Shown: positions 1 through 6,955 of the stretch, one piece after another
Position numbering within the stretch: the stretch's first letter is position 1
Layout of the letters: each line of letters opens with the position of its first letter
Assembly: GCA_012032075.1 (NCBI GenBank)
Contig: JAAURU010000050.1
Coordinates: forward strand, 1 to 12,982
DNA: 12,982 bases
DNA from: Flavobacterium sp.
GTDB taxonomy: Bacteria > Bacteroidota > Bacteroidia > Flavobacteriales > Flavobacteriaceae
Direction of reading: 5' to 3'
Notes under the pieces: model-generated
The model's database searches: none
What the model was told of the DNA's origin: nothing
Seen by the model: only the letters and a program-made list of their open reading frames with translations
Translations under genes and position numbers: made by a program

Positions 1-321
1 TTTATTGTTATGGGCAACATTAATTTTAGGGATATTATTTGTTGTTTTTCAATTTAGAGGTTTTGCCGATGTAGTTGCAAACGGTTATTTTTCACAGGAA
101 GCGAAAGTAATGTAACAACTTCTTTTTTATATATTGTTGTTTTAGTACATTTGGCACACCTTATAGGAGGCTTTATTTCATTAATTATAGTAATTTATAA
201 CCATTATAAACAAAAGTATAATGCTGTTCAAACCCTTGGTATTGAGCTAAGTGCGATGTATTGGCATTTTATGGATTTTATTTGGGTATATTTGTTTTTA
301 TTTTTCTATTTTTTCAAATAG
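1..321 (+). CDS. ctaE: Haem-copper (cytochrome c) oxidase subunit III, 3' part only, frameshifted
   Basis: This is the C-terminal part of an inner-membrane oxidase subunit III; the 5' end lies left of the window. Reading from base 2 gives hydrophobic sequence ending in GFADVVANGY, then a false stop. From base 94, one frame over, it continues as VTTSF, VHLAHLIGG and a last helix with YWHFMDFIWVYLF before TAG at 319-321. These are the conserved last helices of subunit III, including the typical WHF.D..WV.LF end. The run of five T at 88-92 is one T short; six would give GYFFTGSESNVTTSF, as expected for the family, so the ~106 visible residues belong to one gene. It sits 42 bases before a second subunit III gene. 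Tandem subunit III genes are, from memory, usual in flavobacterial oxidase operons. The family call is secure; whether the frameshift is real is doubtful. Confidence 0.85.
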
Positions 322-339
322 AAAAAAGTAATAAATTTG
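312..339 (+). promoter_or_regulatory. Candidate flavobacterial promoter (TTTC ... TAAATTTG) ahead of the second subunit III gene
   Basis: TAAATTTG at 332-339 matches the Bacteroidota -7 consensus TAnnTTTG exactly. TTTC at 312-315 is one base off the -33 TTTG element, with a 16-base gap, slightly short of the usual spacing. Transcription would begin near 345, about 18 bases before the ATG at 364. It overlaps the end of the upstream gene, so it would be an internal operon promoter. In such AT-rich DNA a chance match is quite possible. Confidence 0.28.
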
Positions 340-363
340 GGAACTTTTTAACAATTAAATTTT

Positions 364-1335
364 ATGGGAGCGACAGTTACTTCACATGACGATCACGCTT
401 TGCTAGACGGAGGACCAGGACCAATGGGAGCAACCTATGGTAAATTAATGATGTGGTTTTTTATCTTATCTGATGCTTTAACCTTTTCAGGATTTCTAGC
501 TGCTTATGGCTTTTCTAGATTCAAATTTATAGAAACTTGGCCTATAGCTGATAATGTGTTTACTCACTTTCCGTTTTTGCATGGTGTTCATGCACCAATG
601 TATTATGTAGCCTTAATGACATTTATTCTTATTTTCTCATCAGTAACTATGGTTTTAGCAGTAGATGCTGGACATCATATGAAAAAAGGTAAAGTTGCTT
701 TTTATATGTTTCTAACTATAATAGGAGGTTTTATATTCTTAGGTTCGCAAGCATGGGAATGGAAAAATTTTATTAAAGGGGAATATGGAGCAATAGAAAC
801 TAAAGGTGGTTCAATACTTCAATTTGTTGATGAAAACGGACATAGAGTTGCATTAGAGAAATTCGCTCTAACTCTTCCAGAAGAAAGAGAGCAATTAACT
901 CGCAATAAAGGAGTTTGGTTTATGGAAGAATCTTCTTTGCCATCATATTCTGTTAATGAAGTTGTTCAAGGTTTTAAAGCCAATCCTAATATAAGAATTT
1001 TATCAGAAAAAATAGTTAATAAAGAGAAAGTAGTTCTAAATAGAGAAGAATCTTTAGCTAGAATTAATGATGCTAAATATGTTGTAGAAGGAGCTAATTT
1101 AATTAGAAATGAATATGGACATAAATTATTCGCTAATTTCTTCTTCTTTATTACTGGATTTCACGGTTTCCACGTTTTTACAGGAGTTCTTATTAATATT
1201 ATCATTTTCTTTAATGTAATATTAGGAACTTATGAAAAGAGAAGAAGTTATGAAATGGTTGAAAAAGTAGGATTATATTGGCACTTTGTAGATTTAGTTT
1301 GGGTATTTGTATTTACCTTCTTCTACCTAGTATAA
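364..1335 (+). CDS. ctaE: Cytochrome c oxidase subunit III, complete
   Basis: This is an inner-membrane subunit of an aa3/caa3-type terminal oxidase, which reduces O2 with electrons from cytochrome c; subunit III binds and stabilises the catalytic subunit I. The protein has 323 residues and about five membrane helices (roughly residues 28-50, 80-100, 112-131, 256-285 and 302-323). Family hallmarks are WFFILSDALTFSGF near the start, GSQAWEW at 127-133, FITGFHGFHVFTG in the fourth helix and YWHFVDLVWVFVF at the end. Residues ~143-245 form a hydrophilic insertion between helices 3 and 4 that the textbook subunit lacks. The ATG at 364 has A/T-rich sequence and no Shine-Dalgarno, normal for Bacteroidota. 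It is followed after 19 bases by subunit IV, so the two are almost certainly co-transcribed. Confidence 0.95.
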   Translation: MGATVTSHDDHALLDGGPGPMGATYGKLMMWFFILSDALTFSGFLAAYGFSRFKFIETWPIADNVFTHFPFLHGVHAPMYYVALMTFILIFSSVTMVLAVDAGHHMKKGKVAFYMFLTIIGGFIFLGSQAWEWKNFIKGEYGAIETKGGSILQFVDENGHRVALEKFALTLPEEREQLTRNKGVWFMEESSLPSYSVNEVVQGFKANPNIRILSEKIVNKEKVVLNREESLARINDAKYVVEGANLIRNEYGHKLFANFFFFITGFHGFHVFTGVLINIIIFFNVILGTYEKRRSYEMVEKVGLYWHFVDLVWVFVFTFFYLV

Positions 1336-1354
1336 TTATATAAAAAGAAAAGTC

Positions 1355-1705
1355 ATGGCACACGCACACGAATCAAACATTAAAAGAATTTGGATTGTTT
1401 TTGGAATTCTTTCAGTAATAACAACTGTTGAAGTAGCATTAGGTATTATTAAACCAGATTTTTTATTTAAAGAGCACTTTTTATCAACAAGCCTTTTAAA
1501 TTGGATTTTCATTATACTTACATTGGTAAAAGCTTATTATATTATGTGGGCTTTTATGCACTTAGAAGGAGAAAAAGCTAGTTTAAGATGGTCGGTTGTA
1601 GCACCTTTAATATTTTTAATTCTTTATTTATGTTTCATTGTTCTAGTAGAGGGTGATTATATTTATGAAGTATTTAGAACAGGTCACTTAAAATGGATAT
1701 TTTAA
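1355..1705 (+). CDS. Cytochrome c oxidase subunit IV family protein
   Basis: This is a small membrane subunit of the caa3-type oxidase. Its 116 residues form three membrane helices (about 10-31, 47-68 and 80-101). The N-terminus MAHAHES and the segment YIMWAFMHLEGEKASLRW are typical of the bacterial subunit IV family (the COX4_pro/CyoD-like group), where an AFMHL motif ends the second helix. The gene begins 19 bases after subunit III and is followed by a strong hairpin terminator, so it looks like the last gene of the core oxidase operon. Subunit IV is thought to help assembly or stability rather than catalysis; this protein has no haem or copper ligand set of its own. Confidence 0.9.
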   Translation: MAHAHESNIKRIWIVFGILSVITTVEVALGIIKPDFLFKEHFLSTSLLNWIFIILTLVKAYYIMWAFMHLEGEKASLRWSVVAPLIFLILYLCFIVLVEGDYIYEVFRTGHLKWIF

Positions 1706-1725
1706 CATCATATTTTGATATGCTT

Positions 1726-1751
1726 AATCCCGATTTCGTCGGGATTTTTTT
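1726..1751 (+). terminator. Rho-independent terminator of the oxidase operon
   Basis: AATCCCGA (1726-1733) pairs perfectly with TCGGGATT (1739-1746) around the five-base loop TTTCG, and the T run extends to 1751. It lies 20 bases after the subunit IV stop. It implies that the gene at 1788 needs read-through or its own promoter. Confidence 0.85.
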
Positions 1752-1787
1752 ATTTTTGTACTCTAAATTTTTTCTAACATTTGAAAA

Positions 1788-2492
1788 ATGAAAAATAAAG
1801 TCGTTCTAATTATTCTTTTTATATTGCCAATTGTAACTTATCTTATTTTTGCTTCTGCAAAACACAATTCGTTATTCTTGCCCACACTATCTGAAAATAA
1901 TACTGAAATACCTAACGATTGGACTACTTTATCTGGTGAAAAGGTATTGCTTAAAGATAAAATTTCGGTAGTTGGTTTTACAGGTTTAGATATGATTGCT
2001 TTTAAAGCCAATATGTTTAACTTGAATCAAAAGATTTACAATAAGTATTACGGTTTTGAAGATTTTCAAATAGTGATGTTTGCTCCAGATGGTAAGCAAG
2101 ATGAAATTCAAAAAATTGTTTCTGAGATAGATAGGATTACAGAAGATATGAAAGGTTGGAAATTTGTTTTTGCAAAACCAGAAGCTATTCAATCTTTTTA
2201 TGATAGTTATAAATTAACAAATAATCTTCAAGAGGATTTGGGTACACCCAATGTTATTATTTTAGATAAAAACATCAATCATAGAGGTAGAAAAGGGAAA
2301 AATAAAAAAGGAGTTGATGAATATAGAGACTCATACAATTCAGCTTCAGCTGCCGATTTACATAACGAAATGACTGATGATGTTAAAATCATTTTGAGAG
2401 AATATCGTTTGGCATTAAAAAAGAACAAAAGAAAAGATGATTTTAAAGATAATATTGTAAATAAAGTAGAGCAATCATCTCAAACGAAATAA
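1788..2492 (+). CDS. Membrane-anchored SCO/thioredoxin-fold-like protein without cysteines, putative oxidase-associated
   Basis: The protein has 234 residues, with one N-terminal hydrophobic segment (about 4-24) that would anchor it in the inner membrane with the rest in the periplasm. The order of elements resembles SCO1/SenC copper chaperones: an N-terminal WTTLSGEKV strand, VVGFTG where SCO proteins carry the strand before CxxxC, then IVMFAPDGK, GWKFVFAKPEAIQSFYDSY, and VIILDKNINHRGR, like the late strand of the fold. The protein contains no cysteine, so it cannot do SCO-type copper or disulfide chemistry. The C-terminus (ALKKNKRKDDF and after) is highly charged. Its place right after the oxidase genes suggests a role in oxidase assembly, but that is inference. 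TTTTTG near 1753-1758 and TAACATTTG shortly before the ATG loosely resemble a promoter, but would leave almost no leader. Existence of the gene is secure; its function is not. Confidence 0.72.
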   Translation: MKNKVVLIILFILPIVTYLIFASAKHNSLFLPTLSENNTEIPNDWTTLSGEKVLLKDKISVVGFTGLDMIAFKANMFNLNQKIYNKYYGFEDFQIVMFAPDGKQDEIQKIVSEIDRITEDMKGWKFVFAKPEAIQSFYDSYKLTNNLQEDLGTPNVIILDKNINHRGRKGKNKKGVDEYRDSYNSASAADLHNEMTDDVKIILREYRLALKKNKRKDDFKDNIVNKVEQSSQTK

Positions 2493-2498
2493 TTCATC

Positions 2499-2582
2499 AT
2501 GAAATCACCACTAAAAACAGTTTGTTGCAAACAAACACCAATGATTAAAAGGGTGATACCATATGTTACCGCTAATAAATAA
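2499..2582 (+). CDS. Possible 27-residue small ORF / leader peptide
   Basis: ATG at 2499 opens a 27-codon reading frame with TAA at 2580-2582. It starts 6 bases after the previous stop and ends 11 bases before the next ATG. The peptide is basic and includes KTVCCKQTP and IKRVIPYV, with adjacent cysteines. It has no signal sequence, and I recognise no family. The tight fit between two genes on the same strand, in DNA rich in stop codons, is the only argument for it. No ribosome-binding site is evident, and a 27-codon frame can arise by chance. It could be a leader peptide or simply untranslated leader. Confidence 0.25.
   Translation: MKSPLKTVCCKQTPMIKRVIPYVTANK
2520..2536. repeat. Perfect 7-bp inverted repeat (GTTTGTT-GCA-AACAAAC)
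   Basis: GTTTGTT (2520-2526) and AACAAAC (2530-2536) are perfect inverted repeats around GCA. It lies 58 bases before the start of the repeat-protein gene at 2594, where an operator for a dimeric regulator would make sense. As RNA, the three-base loop and weak stem make a poor terminator, and no T run follows. Function unknown. Confidence 0.35.
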
Positions 2583-2593
2583 ATTTTAAACAT

Positions 2594-3913
2594 ATGAAAA
2601 CTCAAAAATCAAAAATCTTAACAGTTACAGCAATTGTCGCTTTAACCTCATTAGCTTGGCTTTCAAACAGTGTTTTAGAAAGCAAAAATAGAACTAAGAA
2701 TGAATCTTTCTCAGCTGTTAATAAAACAGAAGAAAAACCGTGTGTATTTATGTCGGTTATGGGAGAACAACCTGTTGAAGGTTATGCAACTTATAAAATA
2801 GAAAAATCATTTGGAGAAAAAATTGTAGCTGGAGAAAATTGGATGGTAAACGCACAAAATAAAGATGGTGGTTGGGGAGCAGGTTCTCATAATAACCAAC
2901 GAGAAATGAATCCACATGCTGTGAGTTCAGATCCTGCCACAACTGCAATGGCAGCAATGTCTTTATATCGTTGTGGATATTCTATTCAAAGTGGAAAACA
3001 CAGTGAAAATTTAAAAAATGCACTTGAAATTTCTTCTAAAAGAAATTGAAAATAACAAAGAACAACCCTTTATAACTAAGGTAAGAGGTACCCAAATTCA
3101 AAGAAAATTAGGAGAAAATATAGATGCCGTTTTAACCTTACAATTTTTAAACCAAGTGGCAGAAACAATAAATGATAAAGAATTACAAGCAAGAGTAGAA
3201 AAAGGAATTCAAAATTGTGTGGACAAAATTGAAAAATCTTCCGACTCGAGTGGAAAAGTAAAAGGAGCTGGTTGGGCTGGTGTATTGCAATCTTCATTTG
3301 CAAGTTCGAGCTTAGAGCAAGCCTCTAAAAACAAAAACATTAAAGTTGATAAAGAAAAATTAGATGCCTCTAGAAATTACCAAAAAAGCAATTACAACGC
3401 TGAAACAGAAGAAGTAAAAGCTGAAGATGGAGCTGGTATAGTTCTTTATGCAGTTAGTAGTTCTGTTCGCGGAAGTGCAACGGAAGCCAAAGAAGCACAT
3501 GAAATCTTAGAAGAAGGAAAGAAGACTGGAAAAATTGAGAAAGATGCCAAATTAACTACTGAAAACTTAGAAAAATTGGGTGTAGCTAGAGAGAAAGCAG
3601 CTTCTTACACTACTGCTGACAAAGTTTATAAATCAGCTAAAGTAAAAGCGATGCAAGAAGACGTAATGAATGGTTTCGGGAACAATGGTGGAGAAGAATT
3701 CTTAAGCTTCTTACAAACGGGTGAATCTATGGTGGTTAAAAAAGATGAGGATTGGAAAAATGGTATGATAATGTGGCTGGAAAACTAATCAAAATTCAAA
3801 ATCAAGATGGAAGTTGGAATGGCCATCACTGTATCACAAGCCCAGTATTTTGTACAGCAACAAGCCTGTTAATCTTAAGCATCGAAAACGATATTCAATC
3901 TTTACAAAAATAA
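2594..3913 (+). CDS. Squalene-cyclase/prenyltransferase-like repeat protein, exported, with two frameshifts
   Basis: Restored length is about 439 residues. The visible pieces are 2594-3049, 3018-3788 and a third frame to TAA at 3911-3913. An N-terminal hydrophobic segment (about residues 8-27) suggests export or membrane anchoring. QNKDGGWGAG at 88-97 and QNQDGSWNGHHCITSPVFCT near the end (about 402-422) are QW-type repeats of the alpha/alpha-barrel family of terpene cyclases and prenyltransferases. The middle is a charged, lysine-rich helical region. The catalytic DxDD or DCTAE motif of true cyclases is not seen, so the enzyme role is unproven. The extra base at 3027-3032 breaks NALEFLLKEIENN; a missing A at 3756-3760 breaks DEDWKKWYDNVAGKL. 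Both repairs restore a continuous frame that keeps the C-terminal repeat. The gene is 16 bases upstream of the VWA gene and probably co-transcribed with it. Confidence 0.75.
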
Positions 3914-3929
3914 TTTAAAAAATATACTT

Positions 3930-5104
3930 ATGAAAACTAAAACCTTTTACATCAGCACTTTATTAGCAACTACATTAACATTTGGAAGTTGTAATAATTC
4001 AAAAGCAGAAACTTTTGCAGAAAATGAAACTGTAATTGACACTCGAGTAAAAAGACCAACGTCCGATAACAAAATCCAAGTGGCTATCCTTTTAGATACT
4101 TCAAACAGTATGGACGGTTTAATTGAACAAGCTAAATCACGTTTATGGAATATAGTAAATACACTGACAACTTTAAAATATGAAGGCAAACACCCGAAAT
4201 TGAAATAGGCTTGTACGAATATGGGAATGATGGTTTATCATCAGCATCTAATTATATCAGACAAGTAGCACCGTTAACAACCGATTTAGATTTGATTTCT
4301 GAAAAATTATTCTCACTTCGCACCAATGGTGGTCAAGAATATTGTGGTGCAGTAATTCAAGATGCTGTTGCTAAATTAAGTTGGAAAGATGGAAACAAAA
4401 ACATGAAACTAGTATATATTGCTGGAAACGAACCTTTCAATCAAGGTCCTATCAATTACAAAGAAGTCGTAAAAAATGCTTTAAAAAACGACATTTATAT
4501 TAACACTATCTTTTGTGGGAATCATGAAGAAGGCATTAGAACCTTTTGGCAAGATGGAGCCATTACAGGAAATGGAAAATATTTCAATATCGATTCTAAC
4601 GAACGTGTTCAATACATCAACACACCTTACGATGACCAAATTACCTTACAAAATCAAAAAATCAATGAAACCTATGTAAGTTATGGAAAAAAAGGAGCTG
4701 AGAAAAAAATGAATCAAGAAGTTCAAGATGCTAATGCTGGTAGCGTTTCAAAAGCGAATTATGTGGAACGTTCCGTTAGTAAATCGAAAGCCGTTTACAA
4801 AAATGAGAGTTGGGATTTAGTGGATAAAGTAAGTGAAGACGAAAAAGCAATCGACAATATTAGAAAAGAAGAGTTGCCTGCTGAATTACAAAACAAAGAC
4901 AAAGAAGAAATTAAAGCCTATGTAGCTAAAAAGTCAGCGGAAAGAGAAAAAATTCAGAAAGAAATAAGTGTTTTAGCTAAAAAACGTCAAGCGTATATTG
5001 ATGCAGAAATGGAAAAAGCAAAAATAAAAGACGATTTAGGAAATGCTATTAGTTCTTCCATCATTGAATTAGGGAAAGCAAAAGGCTACAAGGTTGAAAA
5101 ATAA
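3930..5104 (+). CDS. VWA-domain lipoprotein, frameshifted
   Basis: Restored length is about 391 residues. The N-terminus is a lipoprotein signal ending TLTFGSC with Cys21 as the likely lipidated residue, so the protein should be anchored in an envelope membrane. The von Willebrand A domain begins at IQVAILLDTSNSM (residues 49-61), with an intact MIDAS DxSxS (Asp56, Ser58, Ser60). It continues with GLYEYGNDGL, then RTNGGQEYCGA, and LVYIAGNEPFNQGP as the later metal-site loop. The C-terminal ~130 residues are charged and coiled-coil-like. One A is missing from AAA at 4188-4190; a fourth A gives KYEGKTPEIEIGLYEY across the break. The second piece otherwise seems to start at TTG 4211, which is not a real start. 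VWA domains bind proteins through a metal ion; the partner here is unknown. The cyclase-like gene precedes it and a DUF4139 gene follows. Confidence 0.85.
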
Positions 5105-5126
5105 TTGGTATTTTTAACATCTGAAA

Positions 5127-5190
5127 TGTCAGTCTGAGCTTGTCGAAGACCTTTTAATTTAAAAATCACTTCTACAGGCTCAGCGTGACA
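5127..5190. repeat. Imperfect inverted-repeat element, 24-base arms, intergenic
   Basis: The left arm 5127-5150 (starting TGTCAGTCTGAGCTTGTCGA) and the right arm 5167-5190 (ending CAGGCTCAGCGTGACA) are inverted copies matching at 18 of 24 positions across a 16-base AT-rich spacer. As RNA it folds into a long hairpin. The wording CTGAGC.TGTCGAAG / CTTC.ACAGGCTCAG resembles short dispersed palindromic repeats that I recall from many flavobacterial genomes; that is recollection, not a search result. It fills much of the gap between the VWA and DUF4139 genes and may act as an attenuator or mRNA stabiliser, or be a non-autonomous mobile repeat. Confidence 0.7.
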
Positions 5191-5214
5191 ATAATACACT
5201 TAAAATTGCTTATT

Positions 5215-6855
5215 ATGAAAAAATCACTTTTAGGACTAATAGTACTGATTTCTGTTTCACTTTTTGCACAGAAACCCATTTTTACTACTGCAAAAGTAAA
5301 TGCTGCAACCGTTTATGTTAATAGTGCCGAATTATCGCAAGCTACATCGGTTACATTACCAAAGGGAACTAGCGAGATTGTCATTAAAAACGTAGCGGAT
5401 TATTTAAATGAAAGTACGGTTCAAATTAATGCTCCAAAAAATATTACAGTTTTATCAGTTCAGTTTACCAAAAATTATATTTCAGAATATGAAATTGATG
5501 AAAGCAATCCTACTATTAAAAAAGTAAGAGACAGTATCGAATTGGTTACCAAAGAAATTAGTAAGGTGAATAACCAACGCACTTCCTATTCTAAAACCAT
5601 TGAATTATTGGATAAAAACCAACAAATTGCTGGTGGAAATGCTGCTTTAAGTGTAACAGAATTAATGAAATTGGTAGATTATTACAATGCAAAGCGAACG
5701 GAATTGAGTAATCTAGTCAACACTTATCTTGAAAAAGAAAGCAAATTGAAAGAAGAAGTGGCTAAACTGAATTCAAAATTGGAAATCAACACTCAAAAAG
5801 AAGAAAAAACGTCTAAAGGAAAATTAATCATTCAGGTGATGAATGAATTGGCTGGAACAGTAGACTTAGATATTAATTATTTAACACAAGGAGCATATTG
5901 GCAACCTTTTTACGATTTAAGAGCAGAAAATATTAGCAGTCCAATCGATATGTTATACAAAGGACAAGTGACTCAAAACACAGGAATCGATTGGAAAAAA
6001 GTAAAACTAACTTTATCTAGTGGTAACCCAAATCAAAGTAATGTGGCTCCTATTTTAAGTGCTTGGTTTTTAAGGTTTGGCTATTCAAATTATGGTTATA
6101 AGAATGATTTACAATTAAATACTATACAAAGCAGATCACCATTAGCAATGGCCGAAAAAGATAGATTAGCCAAAGAACAAGCTAATAAACGCAGTATAGT
6201 ACTTGAAGAATCTACCATCTCAAATCACACCACTATTTCAGAAAACCAGTTAAATGTAACCTTTGACATTGACATTTCTTATGATATTTTATCTAATGGA
6301 AAAGCGCACAGTGTAGCCTTAAAAGAAATAAAATTACCCGCTTCCTACAAATATTATGCAGTCCCAAAAGTAGAAAAAGAAGCTTTCTTACTAGCTGAAA
6401 TAAACGATTATTCGAAGTTTAATTTATTACCTGGTGAAGCTAACATTATTTTTGAAGGTACTTATGTAGGTAAAACATTCATTAATGCAAACGCAACTTC
6501 CGATACTTTAAACTTAAGCATGGGTCGTGATAAAAAGATTTCAATTAAACGCGAAAAAGTAGTGGATAAATCGGGAACTAAGTTTTTATCTTCTTATAAA
6601 GAACAAATATTTACGTACGATCTTATTGTACGAAACAATAAAAAAGAAACTATAAATATGATTTTGAAAGATCAATATCCTATCAGTACGGATAAAGAAA
6701 TCACTATTGAACTTTTAGAAAAAGATAAGGCTATTACCAATGAAGAAACCGGTGTTTTAACTTGGAAAATAGATCTCAAAACTAATGAAACCAAGAAATT
6801 TAGAATTAGCTATAAAGTCAGGTATCCAAAAGATAAAATAATTGATAATCTATAA
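5215..6855 (+). CDS. DUF4140/DUF4139 (MuiA-like) exported protein
   Basis: The protein has 546 residues from the ATG at 5215. An in-frame ATG at 5185 lies inside the inverted repeat and would put ten residues before the signal peptide, so 5215 is preferred. The signal peptide is MKKSLLGLIVLISVSLFAQ, with cleavage near residue 18. Residues ~28-90 form the DUF4140 N-domain (VNAATVYVNSAEL, VTLPKGTSEIVIKNV). About 100-200 is a long coiled coil. About 210-536 is the DUF4139 beta-rich domain with the typical AYWQPFYDLRAE (227-238), LTLSSGNP and a late KISIKREKV strand. The family is named after MuiA (mucoidy inhibitor A), and its biochemical role is unknown. The reading frame is intact. The gene is the last of three same-strand exported genes and ends 8 bases before a terminator hairpin. 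Confidence 0.88.
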   Translation: MKKSLLGLIVLISVSLFAQKPIFTTAKVNAATVYVNSAELSQATSVTLPKGTSEIVIKNVADYLNESTVQINAPKNITVLSVQFTKNYISEYEIDESNPTIKKVRDSIELVTKEISKVNNQRTSYSKTIELLDKNQQIAGGNAALSVTELMKLVDYYNAKRTELSNLVNTYLEKESKLKEEVAKLNSKLEINTQKEEKTSKGKLIIQVMNELAGTVDLDINYLTQGAYWQPFYDLRAENISSPIDMLYKGQVTQNTGIDWKKVKLTLSSGNPNQSNVAPILSAWFLRFGYSNYGYKNDLQLNTIQSRSPLAMAEKDRLAKEQANKRSIVLEESTISNHTTISENQLNVTFDIDISYDILSNGKAHSVALKEIKLPASYKYYAVPKVEKEAFLLAEINDYSKFNLLPGEANIIFEGTYVGKTFINANATSDTLNLSMGRDKKISIKREKVVDKSGTKFLSSYKEQIFTYDLIVRNNKKETINMILKDQYPISTDKEITIELLEKDKAITNEETGVLTWKIDLKTNETKKFRISYKVRYPKDKIIDNL

Positions 6856-6863
6856 ATTACTTC

Positions 6864-6891
6864 AACCCTATCCAAATTGATAGGGTTTTTT
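6864..6891 (+). terminator. Rho-independent terminator after the DUF4139 gene
   Basis: AACCCTATC (6864-6872) pairs perfectly with GATAGGGTT (6879-6887) around the loop CAAATT, and the T run reaches 6891. It begins 8 bases after the stop codon and closes the exported three-gene unit. Confidence 0.85.
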
Positions 6892-6955
6892 AACAATTGA
6901 TAATTAGACTTTTATATTTTTTTATTACTTTTAACGACAACTAAAAAAACAAACA

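Noticed and set aside
1709..1722. Small CATAT-TTTG-ATATG hairpin after the oxidase operon
   Set aside because: Only five A/T pairs and right next to a much stronger terminator; expected by chance.
1986..2192. Minus-strand open frame within the SCO-like gene
   Set aside because: It lies wholly opposite a well-supported gene, has no recognisable motif and reads like antisense of AT-rich coding DNA. The same applies to minus-strand frames at 2757-2957, 3076-3303 and 3947-4189.
4211..4213. TTG as a true start of a separate VWA gene
   Set aside because: The frame joins the preceding MIDAS half after a single-base repair, and the TTG falls in the middle of a conserved VWA strand.
2594..5104. True decay of the cyclase-like and VWA genes into pseudogenes
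   Set aside because: Only single-base changes in A/T runs are seen, the sequence after each break is fully conserved, and neighbouring genes carry the same type of error.
5185..5214. Upstream ATG of the DUF4139 gene
   Set aside because: It lies inside the inverted repeat and would place ten residues ahead of a complete signal peptide that starts at 5215.
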